Shown here: in pieces, positions 31,197 to 39,507 of the stretch
Numbering within the stretch: position 1 is the first letter of the stretch
Layout of the letters: each line of letters begins with the position of its first letter
Assembly (NCBI GenBank): GCA_017514235.1
Contig: JAFWKK010000039.1
Span: 1 to 64,000, forward strand
Direction: 5' to 3'
DNA: 64,000 nt
Origin: Kiritimatiellia bacterium
GTDB taxonomy: Bacteria; Verrucomicrobiota; Kiritimatiellia; RFP12; UBA1067
Notes under the pieces: model-generated
The model's database searches: none
What the model saw: only the letters and a program-made list of their open reading frames with translations
Told to the model about the DNA's origin: nothing
Program-made: the position numbers and the translations under genes

Positions 31197-32728
31197 TCAG
31201 AAGAAAAGGTCGCGCTCGCCGCGACATGTTGCCTCGTACTGCTTCATCACGGTCGGATAGAACTTGGGCAGCCATTCCTTTATGCCCGCCAGCTCCTTCT
31301 CGATGAGGCGGTCGCCTATCGCGCGCGTCTCGTCGCTCGCAAAGTCGTCGAGCCACTCGCGGAACGTGAGCACCGCGTTGATCTTGCAGAACTTGCCCTC
31401 GCGGCCAGTCTTCAGCGCGTCCATGATGCAGCCGCCCGTGCGCCCGCAGCGGTAGCCAGCCGTGCAAAATGACGTGATGGTTCCGCGCGAGGCGAGATAG
31501 CGCACCATGTCGTCCAGCGAGCGCATGTCGCCAAGCATGAACTGCTGGCGGTCCTTCTCCTGGTGAGACTCGTGGGCGAAGTCGCTGTAGCCCTTTATCG
31601 CGATGTTGCTGGAGCAGTCGAGCTGCGTCATTCCGCGGTCAAGCACGCGGTTGCGGCTCTCCGGCGACTCGCGGGCCGTCACGATTATGCCGGTGTAGGG
31701 GATCGAAAGCCTTGCGATCACGATGATCCGCGCGAACGTCGCGTCGTCGATGAGCCATGGCGACTCCTCCGGCACGCGCGTGCCGCTAGCCGGCTCGAGG
31801 CGCGGGAACGAGAGCGTGTGCGGGCCGATGTTGAACCAACGCTCCAAGTCGCGCGCGTGCATCACGGTCGCCAGCAGCTCGTAGCGCCAGTCGCAGAGAC
31901 CGTAGAGAACCCGAGCCCCACGTCGTCCACCCCCGCCTCCATGCAGCGGTGGAAGCACGTGGTGCGCCAGTCATAGTTCCCCTTCACGCTCCACGCCGGG
32001 TGCATCTCCTCGTAGAGCTTCCTGTTGTAAGTCTCCTGAAACACCTGGAACGTGCCTATGCCGACCGAGCGCAGCACCTTCAGGTCCGCCACCGGCAGCG
32101 GCGCGGCGTTCACGTTCACGCGGCGGATTCCGACGGGCGCGCCGGTGCGCGGTGCCTTCACCTGTCTCGCGTAGCACGTTTCGATCGTCTCGGCGATGTA
32201 CTCGGTGGACGTCGACGGGTGCTCTCCGTAGACCGCGATGAGCCGCTTGTGGCCGATGCGACCGGCGAGAACGTCGACCTCCTCCTTCAGCTCGTCCATC
32301 GTCAGCACGCGGCGCTTCTGTTCGGCGTTGCCCTGGCGGAAGCCGCAGTAGCGGCAGCCGTTCACGCAAAGGTTCGACACGTAGAGCGGCGCGAACACCA
32401 CGATGCGGTTGTCATAGACCTTGTGCTTGATGCGGTCGGCGGTCGCGCGCATCTCCTCGAAGAGCCCGGGGTCTGTGACCTGCATGAGGACGGCAGTCTC
32501 CTCCGGAAGCAGCGTCTCGCAAGTCGATTCGCTTTTCGCAAGTATCTCCCTTACGCGCACCGGGTCTGCCGCGACACCGTCCGTCGCCGCGATGAGGCGG
32601 CGTATCTCCGCCTCGTCGATGAAGTGCCGCCCGCCCGGAAGGTACCTGTCGATCTCCGGCTGCACCACGAAGTTCTTCACGTAGTCAGCCGCGTCGCTAA
32701 ACTTCCTTATGCCTGAAACGTCTGCCAT
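31197..32728 (-). pseudogene. hydG: HydG-type [FeFe]-hydrogenase maturase, interrupted by a single-base frameshift
   Basis: The two halves together make a radical-SAM tyrosine lyase of about 510 residues. The first half (start 32728, or ATG 32737) has 'KVYDNRIVVFAPLYVSN' and the CX3CX2C motif 'CVNGCRYC', then 'GIGTFQVFQETYNRKLYEEMHP' and 'MEAGVDDVGLG'. The frame then shifts at 31910-31912, where a GGG run on the minus strand would need one more G to continue as 'VLYGLCDWRYELL'. The second half has 'IGPHTLSFPRLEP', 'IPYTGIIVTARE' and the C-terminal 'FCTAGYRCGRTGG'. The HydG CX2CX22C cluster motif is present except that the second Cys is Gly, with exact spacing. HydE and HydF are not in the window. 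The break may be real or a sequencing error. Confidence 0.82.
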
Positions 32729-32825
32729 TTCTCCCACGTCTTTCCAGCAAAGACAGCCGCCCCCGATCCGCGCCTAAGCGTGACCCCTCCTTCACATGTC
32801 GCTGTCTTGCTCATAGTGGTGGGAA

Positions 32826-32834
32826 ATTATACCA
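32826..32834 (-). promoter_or_regulatory. Extended -10 promoter of the hydG-glycosyltransferase-kinase unit
   Basis: TGGTATAAT on the minus strand, 97 nt before the ATG at 32728. This is the longest leader among these promoters. I see no TPP or other known riboswitch core in it. Confidence 0.5.
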
Positions 32835-33040
32835 AAAACAGGCCGGGCCTTTCCACTGCGTTTCTGGTTGGAGGTTCCCCAATTTTCATCTTCTTGCAAC
32901 GCCTGCCGAACCATTTGAGCCACCTGTGCCTCATAAAGGAACTCCGACGGCTGAAAAAGCAGTAGGCTACACTACCGTTTCGCCTCGGCTTCGCGCCCTC
33001 CAGCCGACAGTCTGCCGGCACGGCGTTGTTTTTTGGGGGT

Positions 33041-33060
33041 CTGGGGGCTGCGCCCCCCAG
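33041..33060. repeat. GC-rich palindrome
   Basis: Arms CTGGGGGC and GCCCCCCAG enclose a TGC loop with one bulged base, preceded by a T6-GGGGG run. It has the look of a dispersed repeat or stable RNA hairpin, not tied to a gene end. Confidence 0.6.
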
Positions 33061-33168
33061 TTTCGGACTCGCCATGATTGCCTGCGAAACTTCGGTTGGA
33101 TCACGCGAAGCACAAGGCGGAACGTTAGTGCAGCCACTTTTTCAACCCTCGGAGTTGATGAAGCGGCC

Positions 33169-33260
33169 ATTTCACTTGCCGAATGCACCCAATAAGCGAA
33201 TCGGCCAATGTTTCCATGGGCATGATTCGCTCTGACACCTGAAATCTGGGGATATTCCAG
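33169..33260. mobile_element. Solo right end of the insertion sequence found at 1-970
   Basis: TGGGGATATTCCAG at 33247-33260 is identical to the right terminal repeat at 957-970. Upstream, ATTTCACTT (33169-33177), CCCAATA and GAATC occur in the same order as inside the first element (from 889), although spacing has drifted. No partner repeat or transposase remains nearby, so this is a decayed relic. Confidence 0.6.
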
Positions 33261-33363
33261 GGTCGCGACGTCCTGGATCACTATGCTTCCCGGTCGGGCT
33301 GTGGTGGCATCCGGCGCTGGTCGACTTTGACCCGCACCAAACACACTTGCCGTCGTACGCTCC

Positions 33364-34758
33364 TTAGGAACTCCTATCTACAACTCCGCATATGTCCTTG
33401 CCTATGTTCAGAACCTTGAAGCCTATTCTGCGCAGCTCTTCTCCGTCAAGGCAGTTTCGCGTATCAAACACCAGCGCTGGCTTGCGCATCGAATCGAATA
33501 TGCGGCGCCAGTCAAGCTCAGGGTAAAGGCTCCAGTCCGTCATGAGGAGAACGGCGTCGGCCCCTTCTGCCGCCACGTACGGGTCTTCCTCGAATACGAT
33601 TCCCGCGCCGTCTCCGGCGATGTCTGCAAGGTCACGCCTGGCGTTGGGAATCGCCTTCGGATCCGTTATCACGAGCCTTACGTGTTCGTCGTTGAGGAGC
33701 CGGGCTACGGTGCCGGCCGGAGTCTCACGCGTGTCGCCCGTGTCTGCCTTGAAGGCAAAGCCAAACATCGCCACCTTCTTGTTGGCAAGGGTGTTGAACA
33801 TCGCCTTAAAAAGGCGCGACACGATTCTCTCCTGCTGATGCTCGTTCATGCGGATCACCTGCGTCCAGTATTCCGCCGCCGTGTGAAGGCCGAAAGTCTC
33901 ACAGAGATAGACCAGGTTCAGCACGTCCTTCTTGAAGCAGCTCCCGCCAAAGCCAGGCCCCGCCTTGAGGAACTTTGCCCCGATGCGATGATCTGCGCCC
34001 ATTACCCGCGCCACCTCGTCGACGTCGGCTCCGGTCGCCTCGCAAAGTCCGGCGATAGCGTTGATCGAGCTCACCCTCTGCGCCAGGAAAGCGTTGGCGG
34101 CGAGCTTCGTAAGCTCGGCAGACCACACGTTCGTCGTCAATATCTTCTCGCGCGGAACCCATGCGGCGTAGATGTCCACGACTTCCGCAATCGCCGCCAC
34201 GCCCGTCTCGTCCTGCGGACCGCCTATCAGCACGCGGTCAGGCGACAGAAGGTCCTTGACAGCCGTCCCCTCCGCAAGGAACTCCGGGTTGGACAGCACT
34301 GTAAAACGATGCTTGGCATGATCGTTCAGAATGGCTTCCATCGCCGCTGCCGTGCGCACCGGAAGCGTGGACTTCTCCACGACGATCTTGTCGCCGCCGG
34401 CATATTCCTTGATCTCGCGGGCGGTCGCCTCCCAGTACTGCAGGTCGCTCGCCCTGCCAGCCCCTCGGCCGAACATCTTCGTAGGAGTGTTCACGCCTAC
34501 GAATACGATGTCGCACTCCCTGACTGCGGACCTGATGTCTGTGGAGAAAAACAGGTTCTTGCCCCGAACCTCCCTGACGACGTCCACTAGCCCGGGCTCG
34601 TATATCGGCAGCTCGAAGTCTTCGGAATTCCATGCCGCGATGCGGGAAGCGTTTATGTCGACGACAACCACCCTGCGGCCGGGATTCATCTTCGCGATGA
34701 CGGCCATCGTTGGTCCGCCGATGTATCCGGCACCTATGCAAACAATGTCTTTGTTCAT
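33364..34758 (-). CDS. ugd: UDP-glucose 6-dehydrogenase (464 aa)
   Basis: Ugd oxidises UDP-glucose to UDP-glucuronate for surface polysaccharides or lipid modification. The NAD-binding 'VCIGAGYIGGPTMAVIA' lies at residue 5, 'FVGVNTPTKMFGRG' near 90, and the catalytic Cys in 'AGPGFGGSCFKKDVLNL' near 285. 'FGFAFKADTGDTRETPA' is the C-terminal UDP-binding stretch. The length and 'TKMFGRGAGRASDL' insertion look like the long eukaryote-like form. The start at 34758 has an AGGAGG ribosome binding site; upstream in-frame sequence lies within lpxL and is rejected. Last gene of the fabF operon. Confidence 0.93.
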   Translation of the reverse strand: MNKDIVCIGAGYIGGPTMAVIAKMNPGRRVVVVDINASRIAAWNSEDFELPIYEPGLVDVVREVRGKNLFFSTDIRSAVRECDIVFVGVNTPTKMFGRGAGRASDLQYWEATAREIKEYAGGDKIVVEKSTLPVRTAAAMEAILNDHAKHRFTVLSNPEFLAEGTAVKDLLSPDRVLIGGPQDETGVAAIAEVVDIYAAWVPREKILTTNVWSAELTKLAANAFLAQRVSSINAIAGLCEATGADVDEVARVMGADHRIGAKFLKAGPGFGGSCFKKDVLNLVYLCETFGLHTAAEYWTQVIRMNEHQQERIVSRLFKAMFNTLANKKVAMFGFAFKADTGDTRETPAGTVARLLNDEHVRLVITDPKAIPNARRDLADIAGDGAGIVFEEDPYVAAEGADAVLLMTDWSLYPELDWRRIFDSMRKPALVFDTRNCLDGEELRRIGFKVLNIGKDICGVVDRSS

Positions 34759-34789
34759 ATTGCCCGTTCCTCCTAACTTCAGCCGTCCC

Positions 34790-35608
34790 TCAGTCGTCGC
34801 GCCACTTGCGGTGCATCCACAGGTACTGCTCGGGGTAGCGGCGGATCGCCGCCTCAAGGCGGTCGTTAAGCGCCTGCGCCGCCGCATCGCGGTCGGCGTC
34901 CTTCCCGAACACGAGCGGCGCGTCGCCGACAAGGCGGTAGCGGTAGGGCGCGATGCGCACGAATGAGCCGACGACGACGGGGCAGCCGTAGCGGATGGCA
35001 AGGCGCGCCGCCGAAGTGACGGTGCGCGTCGGGCGCCCGAAGAACTGCGTCTTCGCCCCGCCGTACGAGTACTGGTCCATCAGAATCGTCATGGCCGCAT
35101 TCTCGCGCTGCCACTGTTCCAACACGCCCTTTGTAAAGCCGTCGTTCTTGTTTACGATCGTGACCGGTCCGCGGAAGTGGTGTTTCCTTATCCAGTTCTG
35201 CAGCAGCTTGCTGTCCATCACCCGCGCGACAGCGATCATCGGTCTCGCGAATGAGATTATGTTCGTCGCGGCTTCCCAGCAGCCGTGGTGGCCGGAGACG
35301 AGCAGCACGGGCCTGTCAGTGTCGTCGAGAAGCGCCTTGACCGCCGTCCTGTCGGCCTCGGAGCAGTCGAGATGGTCGCGCCAGTTCTCCTTCGTCACGA
35401 CACCCGGCACGCACAGCGCCTCGCACATGTGGCCGAGGAAATGGCAGAAGGCACGTTTCGCGATCCGCCGCGCCTCCGTCTCGTCGGAAGCTACGCCGCC
35501 GCGCAGGAGATTGTCCACAGATATCCGGCGACGACGGCGGAAGAGCGGCCAGAACGCGGCGGCTAGCCCGCAGCCAAACCCGTAGGCATGCCTCTGAACG
35601 AACGTCAT
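34790..35608 (-). CDS. Lipid A acyltransferase, LpxL/HtrB family (272 aa)
   Basis: The catalytic H-x4-E motif is in 'LLVSGHHGCWEAAT' near residue 105. Also present are 'SVDNLLRGGVASDETEAR' near 30, 'MTILMDQYSYGGAKTQFFGR' near 175, and a C-terminal 'RYPEQYLWMHRKWR', all as in late acyltransferases that add secondary acyl chains to lipid A on the inner membrane. The start at 35608 overlaps the hisD stop (ATGA). It fits the lipid theme of fabF and fabZ in this operon. Confidence 0.9.
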   Translation of the reverse strand: MTFVQRHAYGFGCGLAAAFWPLFRRRRRISVDNLLRGGVASDETEARRIAKRAFCHFLGHMCEALCVPGVVTKENWRDHLDCSEADRTAVKALLDDTDRPVLLVSGHHGCWEAATNIISFARPMIAVARVMDSKLLQNWIRKHHFRGPVTIVNKNDGFTKGVLEQWQRENAAMTILMDQYSYGGAKTQFFGRPTRTVTSAARLAIRYGCPVVVGSFVRIAPYRYRLVGDAPLVFGKDADRDAAAQALNDRLEAAIRRYPEQYLWMHRKWRDD

Positions 35609-36876
35609 GCGAACCGGATGGACGCCGCGCGGCCGTGGCCGTCGAGCCCTTCGACGGCGGCGAACGCCTCGATGGTTCGCCGCGTCTCGGCCAGGTCCGC
35701 GCGGGTGAACGCCACGAAGCTGTGGCGGCGGCGGAAGTCGTCCGGCGTAAGGCCGCTGAACATGTTTGCCGCGCCGCCCGTCGGCAGCACGTGGCTTGGT
35801 CCGGCCACGAAGTCGCCGGCCGATTCGGGCGTCCAGGCCCCTGCGAACACCGCGCCTGCCGCACGGACGCCCCTCATCACCTTGAGCGCGTCCTTGGTCA
35901 TTATCTCGAAATGCTCTGGCGCGAAGCGGTTCACGACCTCAAGCCCTTCGGCAACGTCCTTAGCCACAACGATCAGTATGCCGTCGCGGTCGATCACACG
36001 CTCCACGAGCGCGCGGCGGGAGAGCGTCTTGGTCTGATCCAGCACTTCGCGGCGCACCGCCTCAGCGAACTTCGCCGACGTGCAGACGCAGAGCGACTTC
36101 TCCCAACCTGAGCCGTGCTCCGCCTGCGAGAGAAGGTCCGCGGCGATCCAGCGGACGTCCACCGAGCCGTCCGCAAGAACAGCGATCTCGCTCGGGCCCG
36201 CCACCTGATCGATGGCGACGTAGCCGTACACCTGGCGCTTCGCCGCAGTCACGTAGGCGTTGCCGGGGCCGGCGATCTTCTGCACCTTGCGGCAACTCTT
36301 CGTGCCGAAAGCCATCATGCCTATCGCCTGAATGCCGCCGACGCGGTAGACTTCGGTTGCGCCGGCGAGCCGGAGCGCATAGAGGAGCGCAGGATTCACC
36401 CGCCCGTCCTTGCCCGCTGGGGTGCAGGCGACGATTTCCTTCACTCCGGCGGCCTTCGCCAGCGTAACCGTCATCACCGACGTCGAGGCGAGGGGCGCCG
36501 TGCCGCCCGGCACGTACACGCCGACGCGGTCCATCGGCGAGAAGAACTCGCCGGCCGTTCCGCCGCACGGGGTCCTCATGCTCCACGGCTTGCGCAGCGA
36601 CTCGCGGGAGAACCTCATGACGCGCCTGTGCGCGTCGCGTATCGCGCGCGCCACCGCAGCGGGCACGCCTGCGACTGCCGCGTCGTCCAGAGGGCAGCGC
36701 AAGTCGCGCCCGCGAAACCCGTCGAACTCAGCCGCGTACTTCCTTACCGCCGCGTCGCCGCGCGCCTTAACGTCGGCCAGCACCGCAGCAGCAGCCTTCT
36801 CCGCCGCCTCCGGGAACGCAGGCCTGGCGTTGAACGCCTCAAGCCTGCGGTCACCGGCCTTGACTATGCGAATCAC
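35605..36876 (-). CDS. hisD: Histidinol dehydrogenase (423 aa)
   Basis: HisD performs the last two steps of histidine synthesis, from histidinol to histidine. Motifs: 'RVGVYVPGGTAPLASTSVMT' near 110, 'AGATEVYRVGGIQAIGMMAFG' near 170, 'KIAGPGNAYVTAAKRQVYG' near 200, 'DQVAGPSEIAVLAD', 'LLSQAEHGSG' with zinc ligands, and 'NRFAPEHFEIM' with the catalytic Glu/His. The start is GTG at 36876 with GGAGG 8 nt upstream, one base after the fabZ stop. No other his gene is nearby. Confidence 0.95.
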   Translation of the reverse strand: MIRIVKAGDRRLEAFNARPAFPEAAEKAAAAVLADVKARGDAAVRKYAAEFDGFRGRDLRCPLDDAAVAGVPAAVARAIRDAHRRVMRFSRESLRKPWSMRTPCGGTAGEFFSPMDRVGVYVPGGTAPLASTSVMTVTLAKAAGVKEIVACTPAGKDGRVNPALLYALRLAGATEVYRVGGIQAIGMMAFGTKSCRKVQKIAGPGNAYVTAAKRQVYGYVAIDQVAGPSEIAVLADGSVDVRWIAADLLSQAEHGSGWEKSLCVCTSAKFAEAVRREVLDQTKTLSRRALVERVIDRDGILIVVAKDVAEGLEVVNRFAPEHFEIMTKDALKVMRGVRAAGAVFAGAWTPESAGDFVAGPSHVLPTGGAANMFSGLTPDDFRRRHSFVAFTRADLAETRRTIEAFAAVEGLDGHGRAASIRFA

Positions 36877-36877
36877 T

Positions 36878-37357
36878 TCAAGCCTCCCTAGCCTTGGCGC
36901 GCTCGCTGAGCATGCACTTGACGAGCGCCTCCGCCACGAGTTCGCCGTTGACATATCCCTTCAGCGAAAAGACGCCGAGCGGCCTGCGGACCTTCTCGTT
37001 GCGGACAACCGTAACAAGCGTGTCGCCGAGCCGCACCGGACGGCGGAAGCGCGCCCTGTCCACCGCCGCGAACGCAAACACCGCCTCCTTGTCCTTGCCG
37101 CCGACGAACCCCTGCGACACCATGCCGGCGCCGGCTACCTGCGACATCGTCTCTATGAGGATCATTCCCGGAACCGCCGCCGTCCCGCCTGACGCCGGCG
37201 TCAGGTATTCGAAATCCTCCGGCCTGTAGGTGAACTCGCCCACGCACCCCGTTTCATCGGCGGTGATGAGCCTGTCCACGAACAGGAACGGCGGCCTGTG
37301 CGGCAGTAACTCCACGCCGGGGTTGCCGCATTCGTGACTGAATTTCGGAATTTCCAT
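36878..37357 (-). CDS. fabZ: 3-hydroxyacyl-ACP dehydratase FabZ-type (159 aa)
   Basis: A hot-dog fold protein with the catalytic His in 'LLPHRPPFLFVDRLI' near residue 20 and Glu in 'PGMILIETMSQVAGAGM' near 68. 'RARFRRPVRLGDTL' is the usual C-terminal strand. It dehydrates 3-hydroxyacyl-ACP in fatty acid synthesis. It follows fabF by 17 nt and precedes hisD by 1 nt. Confidence 0.9.
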   Translation of the reverse strand: MEIPKFSHECGNPGVELLPHRPPFLFVDRLITADETGCVGEFTYRPEDFEYLTPASGGTAAVPGMILIETMSQVAGAGMVSQGFVGGKDKEAVFAFAAVDRARFRRPVRLGDTLVTVVRNEKVRRPLGVFSLKGYVNGELVAEALVKCMLSERAKAREA

Positions 37358-37374
37358 GTCGGACTCCGAACCTT

Positions 37375-38658
37375 CTATGCCTTCTTCAGCACCAGCACGC
37401 CGTTGTGTCCGCCGAAGCCGAGCGAGGTCGACACCGCTACCCTGATGTCGCGCGGGCGGCCGACGTTCGGCGTGTAGTCGAGGTCGAGCGGAGTCTCGCC
37501 CGCAGCGACGTTTACGTCGAGATCAGGCTTCTCGTAGTTGATCGTCGGCGGCACGAATCCCTCCTTGATGGAAAGCGCGGTTATCGCCGCCTCCAGGGCG
37601 CCGGCGCCGCCCAGCACGTGGCCGTGCATCGACTTGGTGGACGATATGCTGATCTTCTTCGCGCCCTCTTCGCCAAAGACCCTCTTGAACGCCTTGGTCT
37701 CCATCTGGTCGTTGAGATGCGTGGAGGTGCCGTGCGCGTTGATGTAGTCGACCTCTGACCTGTCCGTGACCCCTGCATCCGCAAGCGCGATCTCTATCGC
37801 CCGCACCGCGCCGTCGCCGGACGGGTCGGGAGCCGTTATGTGGTAGGCGTCGGCGGTGGCCCCGTACCCGGCCAGCTCGGCGTAGACCTTCGCGCCGCGC
37901 GCCTTCGCATGCTCCTCGGACTCGAGGATGAGGCAGGCCGCGCCCTCGCCCATCACGAAGCCGTCACGGTCGGCGTTGAACGGACGGCACGCCTTCTCGG
38001 GCGTGTCGTTGAAATGCGTCGAAAGGGCCTTCATCTTCATGAACCCGCCGACGGTGAACTCGATGATGCAGCCCTCCGAGCCGCCGGCGATCACCACGTC
38101 GGCACGCCCGGCGCGTATGAGGTCCATGGAGTATCCGATTGCGTCGGTCGAGCTGGCGCAGGCGGTAGTGACGACCTGGCAGGGACCCTTCGCGCCGATG
38201 GCGATCGACACGTTGCCGGCCGCCTCGTTGGGTATCAGTTCAGGCACCGCGAGCGGCGAAAGCCTGTCGGGGCCGCGGTCGAAAAGCGTCTTGTAGTTCT
38301 CGCCCGTCACTTCCATGCCGCCGATGCCGACGCCGAAGATCGTAGCGACGCGGTTCATGTCGGGGCGGTTCTCGTCCGTATACCCGGCGTCGGCCCACGC
38401 CTCCTTCGCAACGGCGACGGCGAACTGCGCGAAGCGCGCCATGTGGCGTACGGCCTTCCTGTCCAGCAGGCCGGACTCGATCGCGTAAGCCTGAAAGTCC
38501 TTCACCTCGGCGGCGACCTGGCTCGTGCACTTCGATGCGTCAAACTGCGTAATCCTGCCAATGCCGGGCTTGCCGGCCTTGATGGCCGGCCATGCGGCGG
38601 CCTTGCCGTTGCCGCTCGCGCACAGCATGCCGATTCCAGTAATCATAACCTTCTTCAT
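37375..38658 (-). CDS. fabF: Beta-ketoacyl-ACP synthase II
   Basis: FabF elongates acyl-ACP with malonyl-ACP. The catalytic triad is Cys in 'VVTTACASSTDAIGYSMD' near 168, His in 'YINAHGTSTHLNDQMET' near 305, and His in 'STKSMHGHVLGGAGALEA' near 343. 'MITGIGMLCASGNG' at the N-terminus and 'SLGFGGHNGVLVL' at the C-terminus are typical. At 427 aa it is normal. Upstream lies a GGAGGA ribosome binding site. It is the first gene of fabF-fabZ-hisD-lpxL-ugd. Confidence 0.96.
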   Translation of the reverse strand: MKKVMITGIGMLCASGNGKAAAWPAIKAGKPGIGRITQFDASKCTSQVAAEVKDFQAYAIESGLLDRKAVRHMARFAQFAVAVAKEAWADAGYTDENRPDMNRVATIFGVGIGGMEVTGENYKTLFDRGPDRLSPLAVPELIPNEAAGNVSIAIGAKGPCQVVTTACASSTDAIGYSMDLIRAGRADVVIAGGSEGCIIEFTVGGFMKMKALSTHFNDTPEKACRPFNADRDGFVMGEGAACLILESEEHAKARGAKVYAELAGYGATADAYHITAPDPSGDGAVRAIEIALADAGVTDRSEVDYINAHGTSTHLNDQMETKAFKRVFGEEGAKKISISSTKSMHGHVLGGAGALEAAITALSIKEGFVPPTINYEKPDLDVNVAAGETPLDLDYTPNVGRPRDIRVAVSTSLGFGGHNGVLVLKKA

Positions 38659-38713
38659 GCGAAGTCCTCCTCTTCCTTCTCCAACGAATTGGCGTCGATG
38701 AAAATGTCAGTGT

Positions 38714-38722
38714 ATTATATCA
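38714..38722 (-). promoter_or_regulatory. Extended -10 promoter of the fabF operon
   Basis: TGATATAAT on the minus strand, about 55 nt before fabF, whose leader holds a GGAGGA ribosome binding site. It stands back to back with the dapB promoter, 30 bp away. Confidence 0.5.
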
Positions 38723-38752
38723 AATATCTCCGCCATGCGTACGGCTTATTTG

Positions 38753-38761
38753 TGGTATAAT
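38753..38761 (+). promoter_or_regulatory. Extended -10 promoter of dapB
   Basis: TGGTATAAT, 20 nt before the ATG, with an AAAGGAAA ribosome binding site in between. No -35 consensus is seen. Confidence 0.55.
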
Positions 38762-38781
38762 AGGGCGCAAAGGAAACTGAC

Positions 38782-39507
38782 ATGAAAATTGCCATTCTGG
38801 GCGCCGCAGGGCGCATGGGGAAAAAGCTGTGCGAACTCGCGCCGGGCGAGGGACTGGAGGTCGTCTCGAAGGTGGACATCGCCGACGGCTACGACCGCAC
38901 CTGGTCGACGGAGACCGAGGGAGTCATAGACTTCTCTTACCACGCCGCCGTGCCGCCGGCAATCACCACGGCCGCCGCGCAGGGTCTTCCTTACGTGATC
39001 GGAACCACAGGCCTCACGCCAGACGAGCAGAAGTCCGTCGACGACGCCGCCGCGAAAATACCGGTCGTCCAGAGCGGCAACTACTCGCTGGGGGTCAACC
39101 TGCTGCTCGCGCTGGTGCGACGCGCCGCCTCCGTGCTTGGCCCCGAGTACGACGTCGAGATAACGGAAATGCACCACCGCCACAAGAAGGACGCCCCGTC
39201 CGGAACCGCCCTCATGCTGGCAAAGTCCGCTGCCGCCGGACGCGGCGCAAGCGGTGAATTCCTCTACGGAAGGCGCGGCGACATCGGCGAGCGCCCGGTC
39301 GGCGAAATCGCAATCCACGCCCTGCGCGGCGGCTCGGTCGTCGGCGACCACACCGTAATGTTCGCCGGCGAGCTGGAGCGCGTCGAGCTTACGCACAAGG
39401 CGCAGGACCGCGCCGCCTTCGCCGCCGGAGCCCTCAAGGCGCTTCTCTGGGCAAAGGGACGGGCCCCCGGCATCTACACGATGCAAGAAGTACTCGGCCT
39501 CAAATAG
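38782..39507 (+). CDS. dapB: 4-hydroxy-tetrahydrodipicolinate reductase
   Basis: DapB reduces the dihydrodipicolinate precursor in lysine and meso-diaminopimelate synthesis. NAD(P)-binding 'KIAILGAAGRMGKKL' lies at the N-terminus, 'YVIGTTGLTPDEQ' near 75, 'SGNYSLGVNLLLALV' near 100, and the catalytic 'EITEMHHRHKKDAPSGTAL' near 130 with the HH-x-x-K motif. At 241 aa it is slightly short but complete. It converges with miaB; the two overlap by 8 nt at their 3' ends. Confidence 0.95.
   Translation: MKIAILGAAGRMGKKLCELAPGEGLEVVSKVDIADGYDRTWSTETEGVIDFSYHAAVPPAITTAAAQGLPYVIGTTGLTPDEQKSVDDAAAKIPVVQSGNYSLGVNLLLALVRRAASVLGPEYDVEITEMHHRHKKDAPSGTALMLAKSAAAGRGASGEFLYGRRGDIGERPVGEIAIHALRGGSVVGDHTVMFAGELERVELTHKAQDRAAFAAGALKALLWAKGRAPGIYTMQEVLGLK

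Larger units (their letters stand above)
32835..33363. other. Gene-poor interval with a hairpin and an insertion-sequence end
   Basis: No convincing coding sequence is seen in this 529-bp stretch. It contains the hydG promoter at its left edge, a G/C-rich palindrome at 33041-33060 and a solo IS terminus at 33247-33260. Small reading frames on both strands have no ribosome binding site and no recognisable product. It looks like a site of past insertion and decay. Confidence 0.7.

Noticed and set aside
31197-32728. Two separate genes, a radical-SAM protein and a second 253-aa protein
   Set aside because: Both parts align to consecutive segments of one HydG and connect by adding a single base at 31910-31912.
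32738-32834. TPP riboswitch before the HydG/ThiH-like gene
   Set aside because: The conserved TPP-binding core sequences are absent in the leader, and the protein is HydG-like by its CX3CX2C region and C-terminal motif, not ThiH.
32835-33363. Small protein genes in the gene-poor interval
   Set aside because: Reading frames of 60-125 codons overlap on both strands, without ribosome binding sites or recognisable sequence.
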